Shown here one piece after another: positions 33,678-42,517 of a stretch of DNA of 64,000 nt (position 1 is the stretch's first letter; each line of letters opens with the position of its first letter). A model generated the notes under the pieces. The model was not told the DNA's origin, did not search any database, and worked only from the letters and a program-made list of their open reading frames with translations. Source of the stretch: a virus; the IMG/VR virus record IMGVR_UViG_3300011113_000642, positions 30,855 to 94,854 of that record; one strand, written 5' to 3'. A program made the translations under genes and the position numbers.

Positions 33678-34895
33678 ATGTATAATTTAACTCTTGCAAT
33701 GATCGTAAAAAACGAGGCACCAAACATCGAAAGATGCTTAACCTCAGTCGCACCATTTATTAATTATTATGTAATCTGTGATACAGGTTCTACTGATAAC
33801 ACCAAAGAAATTATTAAAAAGTTCTTTGATGAAAAAGGAATTCCAGGAGAAATTCACGATCATGAATGGTCTGACTTTGGTACAAATCGTTCCAAAGCTC
33901 TTGAACTTTGCTATGGAAAGACTAAATGGGCTATCATGATTGATGCCGACGATTTTATTACCGGTACTCTTCCAGTTGATAAATTTGATGATTCTTTAGA
34001 TGGTTATGTGGTACAAATTCAAAGAGGTGAGTTCCGTTGGTTGCGTGCTCAGCTTTTTAATCTTGGTAAAAAGAAGTGGTGGTATGAAGAGCCACTACAC
34101 GAATATGCAATTTGTGAACAGCCCATGAATGTTAAAAAACTAGATGGTGATTATGCCTGGGAAGTAAGAACCGAGGGTTGCCGCGCAAGATCTTTTGCAA
34201 ATGATATTGAAAAGTATAAAAAAGATTATGAAACTTTAAAGGGTTATTTAGAAAAAGATCCAAACCAACCACGAAAACAATTCTATGCTGCTCAGTCTGC
34301 ATTTGATTCAAGGATGTTTGATATTGCAGAGCAAGAATACCTAAAAAGAATTGCTTTGGGTTCTTGGCCAGAAGAAGTATTTTTCTCTTGGATGCGTGTT
34401 GGTATGTGCCGAGAATTTTTAAATAAACCTGTTGAACAAATTGCTGATGCATTTATGATGGCCTTTGAAGTCGCTCCACACCGAGTAGAGCCATTATATC
34501 ATCTTTCTTGCATCTATCGTAAGTATGATCGTCCAAGAAACGCATTTTTAGTTGCATCTCTGGGCCTTACTATTCCGATTCCTGAAAATGATATTTTGTT
34601 TGTTGATCGTGCTAATTACCTTTGGGGTATTTACGATGAAATTGGTACAACAGCATTTTATGCTGGAAGAGCACAAATTGGCCTTTTAGCTTGTGAAAAG
34701 CTTCTAAAGGAAACACATATGCCGGAGGAGCATCGGGGGCGTATAGCCAATAATCATAAAATTTATGTTGAACATATGAAAAAAATGCAAGAAGAGTATT
34801 TAAAACAGCAAGAGGCTTTGTCGCAAAAAATACAAAAAGAGGCCAATAAAACTACATTGGTAATTAATCCAGAAGCGGCTACAGTAAAGCTTTGA
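33678..34895 (+). CDS. GT2 glycosyltransferase with TPR-like C-terminal region
   Basis: 405 residues from the ATG at 33678, which is six bases after AAGGA; another ATG at 33672 is too close to that site. TLAMIVKNEAPNIERCLTSV, YYVICDTGSTDNTKEII and AIMIDADDFI (DxDD) are a SunS/GT2-like domain, residues 1-190. The second half is helical with repeated aromatic pairs, like TPR arrays, ending in a Gln/Lys-rich coil. Such enzymes glycosylate proteins or LPS; here it sits alone between regA and the fibre genes, so virion fibre glycosylation is a fair guess. Confidence 0.85.
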   Translation: MYNLTLAMIVKNEAPNIERCLTSVAPFINYYVICDTGSTDNTKEIIKKFFDEKGIPGEIHDHEWSDFGTNRSKALELCYGKTKWAIMIDADDFITGTLPVDKFDDSLDGYVVQIQRGEFRWLRAQLFNLGKKKWWYEEPLHEYAICEQPMNVKKLDGDYAWEVRTEGCRARSFANDIEKYKKDYETLKGYLEKDPNQPRKQFYAAQSAFDSRMFDIAEQEYLKRIALGSWPEEVFFSWMRVGMCREFLNKPVEQIADAFMMAFEVAPHRVEPLYHLSCIYRKYDRPRNAFLVASLGLTIPIPENDILFVDRANYLWGIYDEIGTTAFYAGRAQIGLLACEKLLKETHMPEEHRGRIANNHKIYVEHMKKMQEEYLKQQEALSQKIQKEANKTTLVINPEAATVKL

Positions 34896-34909
34896 TAAAA
34901 TCTTAGTGT

Positions 34910-34917
34910 CCTAAATA
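34910..34917 (+). promoter_or_regulatory. Late promoter-like box before fibre operon
   Basis: CCTAAATA, 52 bases before the gene at 34970, followed at once by a strong hairpin (34928-34956). The hairpin would lie near the 5' end of the transcript. Confidence 0.4.
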
Positions 34918-34927
34918 TAGATGAACA

Positions 34928-34959
34928 AATAATGGCCTTTTTATAAGGCCATTATTTTT
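34928..34959 (+). terminator. Hairpin terminator after the GT2 gene
   Basis: Perfect ten-base stem AATAATGGCC / GGCCATTATT (34928-34937 with 34947-34956), nine-base loop TTTTTATAA, then TTT. The next gene's GGAG site follows immediately at 34960. Either a terminator closing the early operon or a 5' hairpin on the fibre mRNA. Confidence 0.75.
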
Positions 34960-34969
34960 GGAGAACTAA

Positions 34970-35365
34970 ATGGCAGATAGTTTTGATCCTACTGTAATTA
35001 GAGGCGACACCCTACGCTGGCAAATGGCACTTCAGGATAGCACTGGAGCCACTTATAACTTAACGGGCGTTACCCTTAGTTTGCAGGTTCGTAAATCTTA
35101 TTTTCCAGGTGCAACCCTATTTTCTACATCTTTGTATGTGACTTCTGGAAGTACTCTTTATACTTTAGATGGAATTACTGGGGGCCTTTCAGCAACAGGA
35201 ACTGGTGGAATATGCAATATTTGCATTGGATCAGCGTATACTGTTAATTTTCCGCAATATTCTGGTGGTTTTTATGATATACAAGCAGTTAAACCAAATA
35301 ATGCTGGTGTAGATACACTATTGCGTGGAAAAATTAATGTTCTTCCAGATGTAACGGAGGCATAA
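34970..35365 (+). CDS. Small beta-rich virion protein at head of fibre operon
   Basis: 131 residues. DPTVIRGDTLRWQMALQDSTGATYNLTGVTLSLQVRK is an Ig-like beta pattern found at the N-terminus of phage baseplate/fibre accessory proteins; the end TLLRGKINVLPDVTEA is a final strand. Strong GGAG site; two bases before the collagen-like fibre gene. Probably a fibre or baseplate attachment protein; no precise family. Confidence 0.6.
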   Translation: MADSFDPTVIRGDTLRWQMALQDSTGATYNLTGVTLSLQVRKSYFPGATLFSTSLYVTSGSTLYTLDGITGGLSATGTGGICNICIGSAYTVNFPQYSGGFYDIQAVKPNNAGVDTLLRGKINVLPDVTEA

Positions 35366-35367
35366 TT

Positions 35368-37512
35368 GTGACAGATATTATTTCTTCCAGTAATGAAATA
35401 CCTGTTGTTAATGTAACAGTTAATACAAATTCGCTGGCTAGAGTTGAAGTTACTCCTGGCGGTGGGATTGGTGGAGGAGGAGGGGGTCCGGGTTCTACGG
35501 GGGCGACTGGCCCAATGGGGCCAACCGGTCCAACCGGACCAACTGGTTCTCAGGGAATAACTGGTAATACTGGCCCGACTGGACCAATAGGACCACAAGG
35601 AAATACTGGAGCAACAGGACCGACAGGATCTACTGGTTTACCTGGAGATATATTTGCTACTTCTTCTACTACTTCGGTTAATCTTTCATCAATAACTATA
35701 GGTTCCGAAGTATCTCTCAGCACAGAAACTGGTTTAGCATATACCAAAGTGCAAGACATTTTAATAGCAAGTGGACTTACAAACTATTTTAATGCACAAA
35801 TCATATCATATATTGGAGCGACACTAAATGTTTCTGTTACCGGGATAACTGGCTCGGGAACTTGGAATAATTGGGACATAAATTTGGCTGGCCCCATAGG
35901 TCAAGCTGGTCCTCAAGGCCCACAAGGTATTCAAGGAAACACGGGGGCTACTGGTGCTATACCAACAGAATATGTTGCTAACTTTAATGGACTTACAGGA
36001 AATGTATTAACTTCATTTGTTTCTGGATTGAATGGAAGCACTGGAATACAACTTATAACATTTTCAAATCCAAATCCTCCATATGGAGATTCTTTAACTA
36101 TTAGAAATACGGGTGTTTTGTCATATAATGGCACTGGTGGAAATGTTGTTGGCGTTTCTTCTCTCGCAGTTAGTTCTGGGCTTCTTCGACTTAGTGGGGC
36201 AACCGGGGATGTAACTATCAGCAACAATGGTGTTTTGTCATTTAATGAGCAAAATGGTCATATTCAAGGTGTTAATTCTGTAAATGGAGCAACAGGTTCC
36301 GTTCAAGCAGTTAACCGAATCAATGGTATTACTGGAAATATCGGTTTAACATCTGGTTCGGGAATAGCAATTTCTTCATCTGGAAATACTTTTACTGTTT
36401 CTAATAGTGGTGTTTTATCTGTTAGTATAGTGTCTCCTGGTGGAATTAATTTGGGTGGTTCATCATCAAATATAACTCTTTCAAATGGTGGTGTTTTAAG
36501 TTTTAATAATTCTAGTGGAAATGTTGTCGGTGTTTCTTCGGTTTCTGGTTTAACTGGTTCTATTGGAATTTCAGCAGGAAATAATATTATAATTTCTTTA
36601 AGTGGAAATACTTTAATAATTGGTGCTACTGGAACAATAGGAAATACAGGTAATACGGGACCAACAGGACCTGAAGGACCACAGGGTATTCAAGGCATAC
36701 AAGGTATTCGGGGAAATACAGGTAATACGGGACCAACAGGACCTGAAGGACCACAGGGTATTCAAGGCATACAAGGTATTCAAGGCATACAAGGTATTCA
36801 GGGAAATACAGGTAATACGGGACCAACAGGACCATTACCAACAAATTTTATTTCTTTCTTTAATGGGTATACGGGTATAGTAGGTATTAGTGCCGGCAGT
36901 AATATTACAATAACTCCATCTACTTCAGCTAGTGGAACAACGTTTACTATTGCTTCTACTGCTTCTGGAAGCGGTGGTTCCACATTTATTCCAGACCTTA
37001 GACCTTTGGGTGTTACTGCTGACATTATTGCAATGCGTAATGGTGGCTGGACTTTGGCAAAACCAAATAGTATTTCTTTCCCTCAAGTAAATTTGGGAGC
37101 AATAGCCGTTACAATTGGTGGTTTAACATCATGGAGTGCTGCAAAATTTCGATCTACAGTATATGCGGGCTCTACATTATGGTTAACATTAGGTGATGGA
37201 ACATTTTTATGTTTTAACAGAGCAGAAATAGATCCTTTTCTTATTGCTAATGGTGGTTTTTCTGCAGGTCCAGCAACACAGATGACTATTTTACAAGGCT
37301 TAGGAGTGACTTGGCCATCGGGAACAATAACAAATCATACAAATGTTCAAGGTGGAGCGCCCAACGGTCAAAATCAAACATTGTGGGTTAATTGGATGGA
37401 CGGTGGAAATTATATAATCCATTCGGGCTGGGCAATTAAATTAAGTGGAATTACTTCTGGTGGTGTTGGTAGTGGAGGAATTGGTGGTGGTGGAGGCATC
37501 CAGCCATTATAA
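35368..37512 (+). CDS. Collagen-like tail fibre protein A (714 aa)
   Basis: GTG start with GGAGG seven bases upstream. Gly-X-Y repeats in three blocks: about residues 41-94 (starting PGSTGATGPMGPTGP), 175-196, and 415-490 with many Ile-Gln-Gly units. Between them are beta repeats of the form NTGVLSxNGxxGNVxGVSS, and a C-terminal globular domain (from about 540) ending in a Gly-rich tail. The third block contains 72-base direct DNA repeats. Collagen-like triple helices are common rigid shafts in phage fibres; the C-terminal domain is the likely receptor-binding part. Confidence 0.8.
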   Translation: MTDIISSSNEIPVVNVTVNTNSLARVEVTPGGGIGGGGGGPGSTGATGPMGPTGPTGPTGSQGITGNTGPTGPIGPQGNTGATGPTGSTGLPGDIFATSSTTSVNLSSITIGSEVSLSTETGLAYTKVQDILIASGLTNYFNAQIISYIGATLNVSVTGITGSGTWNNWDINLAGPIGQAGPQGPQGIQGNTGATGAIPTEYVANFNGLTGNVLTSFVSGLNGSTGIQLITFSNPNPPYGDSLTIRNTGVLSYNGTGGNVVGVSSLAVSSGLLRLSGATGDVTISNNGVLSFNEQNGHIQGVNSVNGATGSVQAVNRINGITGNIGLTSGSGIAISSSGNTFTVSNSGVLSVSIVSPGGINLGGSSSNITLSNGGVLSFNNSSGNVVGVSSVSGLTGSIGISAGNNIIISLSGNTLIIGATGTIGNTGNTGPTGPEGPQGIQGIQGIRGNTGNTGPTGPEGPQGIQGIQGIQGIQGIQGNTGNTGPTGPLPTNFISFFNGYTGIVGISAGSNITITPSTSASGTTFTIASTASGSGGSTFIPDLRPLGVTADIIAMRNGGWTLAKPNSISFPQVNLGAIAVTIGGLTSWSAAKFRSTVYAGSTLWLTLGDGTFLCFNRAEIDPFLIANGGFSAGPATQMTILQGLGVTWPSGTITNHTNVQGGAPNGQNQTLWVNWMDGGNYIIHSGWAIKLSGITSGGVGSGGIGGGGGIQPL
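36640..36829 (+). repeat. 72-base tandem repeats within collagen-like block
   Basis: A 72-base unit beginning GGAAATACAGGTAATACGGG starts at 36640 and 36712, and again at 36802 after an 18-base insertion of the GGCATACAAGGTATTCAA type. Units are nearly identical in DNA, so the expansion is recent. They encode GNTGNTGPTGPEGPQG followed by IQG triplets. Confidence 0.85.
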
Positions 37513-37515
37513 ATA
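37508..37515 (+). promoter_or_regulatory. Late promoter box before fibre protein B
   Basis: Exact TATAAATA overlapping the stop of the preceding fibre gene; ATG begins ten bases later, so the leader would be only about five bases. Confidence 0.55.
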
Positions 37516-37525
37516 ATTTAAACTA

Positions 37526-39535
37526 ATGTTCTTTGGAAAGAACAAAACATCTCTAAAATTGGCTAAACAGCACCCAGAATTGCTGATGGGGTGTGAGTAT
37601 TATATAATAGAATCTTCAAATAACCCAAAGAAGATTAAAGTTGGTTCTGGTATTTCTCAATTATATTTGCGTAACTCTGATGGTGAAGAATATCTTATAG
37701 AAGGTAATAGCACAAAAATCAAAGAACTTTTTACTCCTTCCAAAACTTATGAAAGTATGGAAGGAAAACTTTTTAAAACAACAAAGCCATTTGGTAATTT
37801 TTTTCAATTCCAAATGCTTAAAGAAATTGCTCCTTGCCAGTACGATGAAAAAATTCAATTAGGTAATGGTATCTCGGAGCATTACTTCATTGTTAAGGGT
37901 TCAAATAAAATTGTAAAAGTTTATGGCAACTCTAGCCAGATTAAAAATCTTTTAGAAGAAGTCAATATACCAAAGCCAGCGGTGGTTCCTGCGCCAAAAT
38001 TACAAACTAAAATTGAAGTAGTAGAAAAAGTTATTATAAAAGAAACAACTCCAGTTATTGGTGCACAAGGACTTCAAGGAGAAAAAGGTCTAAAAGGAGA
38101 ACGGGGAGACCGTGGAGAACGCGGTGAAATTGGTCCACGTGGTCCAGAAGGCAAAGAAGGCCCGCAAGGAATACCGGGCCCACCGGGACCAGAAGGACCC
38201 AGAGGCCCACAAGGACAAAAAGGTGATCCTGGTATTCCAGGTGAAAGGGGCGAAAAAGGCGAGCGTGGAGATATTGGTCCCATTGGCCCACAAGGTGAAA
38301 AAGGTGAACCCGGTAATGATGGTTTACAAGGACCTATAGGTGAACGGGGGCCACAGGGAGAGAAAGGTGATATTGGTGAAACTGGTCCTCAAGGAGAACA
38401 AGGTATTCCCGGTCCAATTGGTCCCGTGGGACCACGGGGACCTGCTGGTATTCAAGGACCAAAAGGCGAACAAGGTGAACAAGGTATACCTGGTCCTCCC
38501 GGAGAAAGTTCAATTGTAAATGTTGAATATCCTTTAGTTCTTGAAGATAATACTATATCTCTTGATAAAAATCATATCACCAAGATACTTGAAAAATTTA
38601 AAGGCACATCTTCTGATGAGTTAGCCCAACAACTCAGCAGACTTGCGACTCCCGGTGGTGGAGCGGTGGGAATTATAAGAAGAGTTGGCAATCAAGACAC
38701 ACGAATAATAAAATCTGTAAATGATTTAATTTTTACTGGTTCGGGTGTTACGATTACTAAAAAAAGAAAAAACGTAGAAATTAATATTGCTGGTGTTGAG
38801 GGGGCAGTTACAAAATTAACAGCAGGGGCGGGAATTACATTATCACCAGAAACGGGAATTGGTGATGTGACTATTACAAATCTTATTTCGTTAAAGGCAC
38901 TTCCCGGTTCAATACAATTTGCCAATTCCGGTGTTGATGATTTAGATGCAAGCGCAAGATTTAAATTTATCAAAACAACCTCAACTTTAGAAGTTCCCGG
39001 TGCACTTGAACTAAATTCTACCGCTGGTTACGCTTCATATATTCAATTTCCTAATGGCACAACACAGGGTACAGCTCCTAATAGATTTTATTATCAAACT
39101 ACATCTCCCTCTGGTGTAACGCAAGGTGACCGTTGGATGGACTCTGACAATGGTATTGAATATGTTTATATCTACGATGGTAACACAAATCAATGGGTGC
39201 AGCCCACAAACACGGGCGGCTCCAGTACCACAACAATTTCTGTTCTTACAACTACTTCAGTAACGGGAGCAACGTATGCAGCTCTTCCAACGGATTATTA
39301 TATTGGTGTAAGTTATGCTGGACCAGTAACAGTTACACTTCCAACTAACCCAGAAACCGGAAGAGAAATTGTAGTAAAAGATGAATCCGGAAACGCAGGC
39401 AACGGAGTCAATCGTCAAATCACGGTTGTCGGAGCCACTACATCACATAAGATTGATAATCAAAGTTCTGCAATAATTAACCTAGACAATGCTGGTCTGC
39501 ATTTTATCTACAGATCCGGCTGGAGAATAATATAA
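37526..39535 (+). CDS. Collagen-like tail fibre protein B (669 aa)
   Basis: Residues 1-150 hold two similar beta repeats (KKIKVGSGISQLYLRN... / DEKIQLGNGISEHYFIVKG), then a charged segment, then an uninterrupted collagen-like domain of about 50 Gly-X-Y triplets (179-328) rich in charged GEKGERGD-type triplets, unlike the neutral Thr/Asn-type triplets of fibre A. After it comes a globular region with ITKLTAGAGITLSPETGIGDVTI and a C-terminal domain with RIINLD-type strands ending LHFIYRSGWRII, seen in many phage fibre tips. Last base overlaps the next gene's ATG. Confidence 0.82.
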   Translation: MFFGKNKTSLKLAKQHPELLMGCEYYIIESSNNPKKIKVGSGISQLYLRNSDGEEYLIEGNSTKIKELFTPSKTYESMEGKLFKTTKPFGNFFQFQMLKEIAPCQYDEKIQLGNGISEHYFIVKGSNKIVKVYGNSSQIKNLLEEVNIPKPAVVPAPKLQTKIEVVEKVIIKETTPVIGAQGLQGEKGLKGERGDRGERGEIGPRGPEGKEGPQGIPGPPGPEGPRGPQGQKGDPGIPGERGEKGERGDIGPIGPQGEKGEPGNDGLQGPIGERGPQGEKGDIGETGPQGEQGIPGPIGPVGPRGPAGIQGPKGEQGEQGIPGPPGESSIVNVEYPLVLEDNTISLDKNHITKILEKFKGTSSDELAQQLSRLATPGGGAVGIIRRVGNQDTRIIKSVNDLIFTGSGVTITKKRKNVEINIAGVEGAVTKLTAGAGITLSPETGIGDVTITNLISLKALPGSIQFANSGVDDLDASARFKFIKTTSTLEVPGALELNSTAGYASYIQFPNGTTQGTAPNRFYYQTTSPSGVTQGDRWMDSDNGIEYVYIYDGNTNQWVQPTNTGGSSTTTISVLTTTSVTGATYAALPTDYYIGVSYAGPVTVTLPTNPETGREIVVKDESGNAGNGVNRQITVVGATTSHKIDNQSSAIINLDNAGLHFIYRSGWRII

Positions 39536-40770
39536 TGTCATACCTATTCAATGATCTCGTTGGGTTCAAGGATAATGCAATAGATGCATTTAATCGTCTT
39601 AAAGTTGCAAATCCATTTACAGTATTTGACAGCCAAAACAGATATCAACCAAATGACAAGTGGGATATATTTGGAGTAACTGGAGGAACATATTCGTATT
39701 CCTTAAATGAAAGTGCCGTTAATTTAATAGTTGGTACAACTGCAGGCTCTAAAGTTACAAGAGAAACCAAAAGAGTGTTCCCTTATCAGCCCGGTAAATC
39801 TCTTTTAGTATTAAGCACATTTGCATTCAATCAGCCAAAAACTGGATTGAGACAAAGAATTGGATACTTTGGAATTACTGGTGGCGCTACAGCTGGAATT
39901 CCATACAATGGAGTTTATCTAGAACAAAATGGATTAACTCTAAGCATGAATTTGGTCTCTGCTTCTTTGGGCACAACCATAACAGCCAACCAATCGGATT
40001 GGAATGGAGATGTTTTTGATGGAACTGGTTCTTCTGGCAGAGATTTGGATATAACAAAGGCAAACATTTTTTGGATGGATATTGAATGGCTTGGAGTTGG
40101 TGATGTAAGAACTGGATTCTTTGTAGATGGAAGACCAGTTATTGCACACACATTTCACAATGATAATATAAATTCTACAGCCTACATGACTACGGCATGT
40201 CTTCCAATTAGATATGAACTTGAAAATTTGACAGGGCAGACAGGAGGCAGCCAATCAAAACAAATTTGTTCGTCAGTAGTTTCTGAAGGTGGTTATGAAG
40301 GATTCAGCAGACGATATAATATTTCTACAGATGCCACCACACTTACTTTGGTATCTGCTGGAACATATTATCCCGTTTTGTCAATTAGATTGAATTCAAA
40401 CAGATTGGATTCAATCATAGTCCCATCAAATATTAGTGCTATCGTAGAATCTGCTGGCGCAGCATGGGTGCATTACCGAATTGTTTTGGGTGGAACTTTT
40501 ACTGGCACCGCACCAACCTGGCACACCCATTATAATGGAAATGTAGATTACGTTGTACATGTAAACACTACTGGTTTGACCGGGGCAACGGATGTTGTTG
40601 GTGGTTACATAAATGCAGGTGGAGTGTCAGATATCAGTTCTCAGAATGATTTTAATTTCCAATTGGGAAGAACTCAAACTGGTGTGAGTGATATCATAAC
40701 ATTGGTTGCTGCTGGGGCATCACCAAATGTAAAATTTGCAGCAGACCTTTCTTGGTTCGAAATAGTATAA
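39535..40770 (+). CDS. Virion structural protein, probable fibre-associated
   Basis: 411 residues. AIDAFNRLKVANPFTVFDSQNRYQPND near residue 15 and GYFGITGGATAGIPYNGVYLEQNG near 105 are beta-rich blocks that I associate with a conserved virion protein of T4-like marine phages. KANIFWMDIEWLGVGDVRTGFFVDGRPVIAHTFH (about 175-210) is a lectin-like jelly-roll pattern. It sits between two collagen-like genes in the same operon (TAATG overlap upstream). Function unproven. Confidence 0.6.
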   Translation: MSYLFNDLVGFKDNAIDAFNRLKVANPFTVFDSQNRYQPNDKWDIFGVTGGTYSYSLNESAVNLIVGTTAGSKVTRETKRVFPYQPGKSLLVLSTFAFNQPKTGLRQRIGYFGITGGATAGIPYNGVYLEQNGLTLSMNLVSASLGTTITANQSDWNGDVFDGTGSSGRDLDITKANIFWMDIEWLGVGDVRTGFFVDGRPVIAHTFHNDNINSTAYMTTACLPIRYELENLTGQTGGSQSKQICSSVVSEGGYEGFSRRYNISTDATTLTLVSAGTYYPVLSIRLNSNRLDSIIVPSNISAIVESAGAAWVHYRIVLGGTFTGTAPTWHTHYNGNVDYVVHVNTTGLTGATDVVGGYINAGGVSDISSQNDFNFQLGRTQTGVSDIITLVAAGASPNVKFAADLSWFEIV

Positions 40771-40773
40771 ATA
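40766..40773 (+). promoter_or_regulatory. Late promoter box before fibre protein C
   Basis: Exact TATAAATA overlapping the upstream stop codon; the ATG at 40781 follows seven bases later, predicting a leader of about two bases. Confidence 0.55.
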
Positions 40774-40780
40774 TTAAGAC

Positions 40781-41650
40781 ATGCCATTAGATTTTCCCAC
40801 ATCTCCAGCACTGAATGAAATTTACACTTTTGGTGGACGTTCTTGGCAATGGAACGGAACCGCTTGGGATGTTTATAGTACCGTCAGCGGAACTGTAGTT
40901 ACAACTTTAAATGGTTTGTCCGGTGGCGTAACTTTGGCTGCAGGGTCAAATATTACTTTGTCGCCAGTGGGCAATACTATAACCATTGCATCAAGTGGAG
41001 GTGGAGGAGGAGGAACTGGAAATAATTTTACGGAATCCACATCTGCACCAACTCCGTTATTTGCTGGAGATCGGTGGTTTGACACAGACGAAGGAAATTT
41101 ATATACAGCTGTTACCGATGATAGCGGATTAATTTGGGTTCAACTGAACGCTGGAATTGTAGGAGCATCTGGACCAGCGGGCAACACTGGAGCCACAGGA
41201 GCCACAGGACCACAAGGAAACACTGGAGCCACAGGAGCCACGGGACCACAAGGAAACACTGGTGCTACTGGACCACAAGGAAACACTGGAGCCACAGGAG
41301 CCACGGGACCACAAGGAAACACTGGAGCCACAGGACCACAAGGAAACACTGGTGCTACTGGACCAGTTGGAGATTATGTAATTTCTTTGAGGGGTCTAAC
41401 TGGAGCAGTAGGACTCACTAACAACAGCGGAATCGGTTTAAGTGTTTCTGGTCAGACCCTTACTTTTAGCAACACAGGAGTTTTGAGTGTTAATGGTTTA
41501 ACCGGAGTAGTCACTTTTGCAGCAGGATCTGGAATAACTCTTTCTACATTGGGAAATACCATCACAATAGGAAATGGATATAACATTACTTCTGGTACAG
41601 CTGCACCAACAGGTGGAGTCAGCGGCGATATTTACATTCAGTACACATAA
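40781..41650 (+). CDS. Collagen-like fibre protein C (289 aa)
   Basis: N-terminal tag [22 protein letters not shown] (residues 4-25) is a fibre attachment-like motif shared with the gene at 43531. Collagen-like block about 127-197 is built from GNTGATGPQ and [12 protein letters not shown] units. Then the module [16 protein letters not shown] plus [17 protein letters not shown], also shared with 43531. It ends abruptly in a short tail without a large tip domain, so it may be a shaft or carry the following small proteins as tips. Confidence 0.8.
   Translation: MPLDFPTSPALNEIYTFGGRSWQWNGTAWDVYSTVSGTVVTTLNGLSGGVTLAAGSNITLSPVGNTITIASSGGGGGGTGNNFTESTSAPTPLFAGDRWFDTDEGNLYTAVTDDSGLIWVQLNAGIVGASGPAGNTGATGATGPQGNTGATGATGPQGNTGATGPQGNTGATGATGPQGNTGATGPQGNTGATGPVGDYVISLRGLTGAVGLTNNSGIGLSVSGQTLTFSNTGVLSVNGLTGVVTFAAGSGITLSTLGNTITIGNGYNITSGTAAPTGGVSGDIYIQYT
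41170..41365 (+). repeat. 27- and 36-base collagen-coding tandem repeats
   Basis: Repeats of GGAAACACTGGAGCCACAGG-type DNA with 27-base (nine-residue) and 36-base (twelve-residue) periods, nearly identical between copies. Similar units recur at about 43650-43715 in the next collagen-like gene. Confidence 0.85.
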
Positions 41651-41661
41651 AGGAAAAATAA

Positions 41662-42102
41662 ATGTCCACATTACAAACGCGATTATCACAAGACGATGTA
41701 AAAGACTTACCAGATTGGCAAGTCGCAAATATTTTAAATTTACCAGATCCATCTTTACCTATAATAACAGAATGGGAAAAGACATCAATTGGAATAGGAA
41801 CGATATTGGATATATTGGGACCAACCGAAGGATCAATATTTCTTGACACTGTATCTTCAGCAGCAAATAGCAACTCTATTCTTAAATGGGGAATGAAGAT
41901 ATTGGAAAATTCGAACTTAGACATATCATTGCAAAGCACAAGAGATTCATTGACTATACTCAAGAACAATGGCATGATAACAGACTCACAACTTGATGCT
42001 CTTTTCTCCGTTTCTCGCAGACAGAGATACCCGTCATGGTCAGAGTATCATGGAATTGAAGTAACGGCGAGAACAGTTGGATTGGCAAGAGGAGGAATAT
42101 AA
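41662..42102 (+). CDS. Small virion-associated protein (146 aa), unknown
   Basis: 146 residues, mixed helix: STLQTRLSQDDVKDLPDWQVANILNLPD then a helical domain and SQLDALFSVSRRQRYPSWSEYHGIEVTARTVGLARGG at the end. The C-terminal SRRQxYPSWSEYHGI(E)VTxRTVGLARGG pattern is what I would expect of a short phage tail protein of the fibre locus. Followed one base later by the next gene with TAATATGG. No function assigned. Confidence 0.55.
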   Translation: MSTLQTRLSQDDVKDLPDWQVANILNLPDPSLPIITEWEKTSIGIGTILDILGPTEGSIFLDTVSSAANSNSILKWGMKILENSNLDISLQSTRDSLTILKNNGMITDSQLDALFSVSRRQRYPSWSEYHGIEVTARTVGLARGGI

Positions 42103-42103
42103 T

Positions 42104-42517
42104 ATGGCAATCGCAAAATGGGCAACACCTTCGGCGCGTTCAAGCAACTTTGCGGGAACAACACTCAATTCTCTCGCCAACGCCGGAGAATCTGCGGTAG
42201 TGACATATGACAACAGCACCAATCGTGATTTATATGGAGTGGTCACCATTAAGTTGGGAAGCATCACTCCGAGTACAGGTGGTTCGATAACATTGCGTGT
42301 CACTCTCAACGATGGAACTGACACGGCAGACCGCATCGGTGGCGATCTGTATGTTGTGCCGCTGACAAGTGGTGCATCGGCCAAGGTAGCTGTCATCAAC
42401 ATGGTGAGACTGTATCCTTACTCTATGCGTTTTTCTGTAATTAACAACAGCGGAGTTGCTTTCAATGCTGGTAGCAATGAAATGTATGTCCGTCCTTGGA
42501 ACGAGGATGTGACCTGA
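42104..42517 (+). CDS. Small beta-rich fibre-locus protein (137 aa)
   Basis: 137 residues from ATG 42104, with GAGGA upstream; a longer in-frame ATG at 42077 lies inside the previous gene. Beta-strand pattern (AVVTYDNSTNRDLYGVVTIKLG, GSITLRVTLNDGTDTADRIGGDLYVVPL). Base composition is clearly GC-richer than the collagen-like neighbours, continuing through 43507. Overlaps the next gene by one base (TGATG). Likely a fibre tip or accessory protein. Confidence 0.6.
   Translation: MAIAKWATPSARSSNFAGTTLNSLANAGESAVVTYDNSTNRDLYGVVTIKLGSITPSTGGSITLRVTLNDGTDTADRIGGDLYVVPLTSGASAKVAVINMVRLYPYSMRFSVINNSGVAFNAGSNEMYVRPWNEDVT

Noticed and set aside
41129-41349. Leftward Pro/Val-rich and Ser/Trp-rich frames opposite the collagen-like blocks (also near 35550, 36626, 38074 and 43609)
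   Set aside because: They are antisense shadows of Gly-X-Y repeats, which leave the other frames open; no ribosome sites or promoters.
41170-41365. CRISPR-like spacing of direct repeats
   Set aside because: Repeats are in frame, code Gly-X-Y, and there are no unique spacers.
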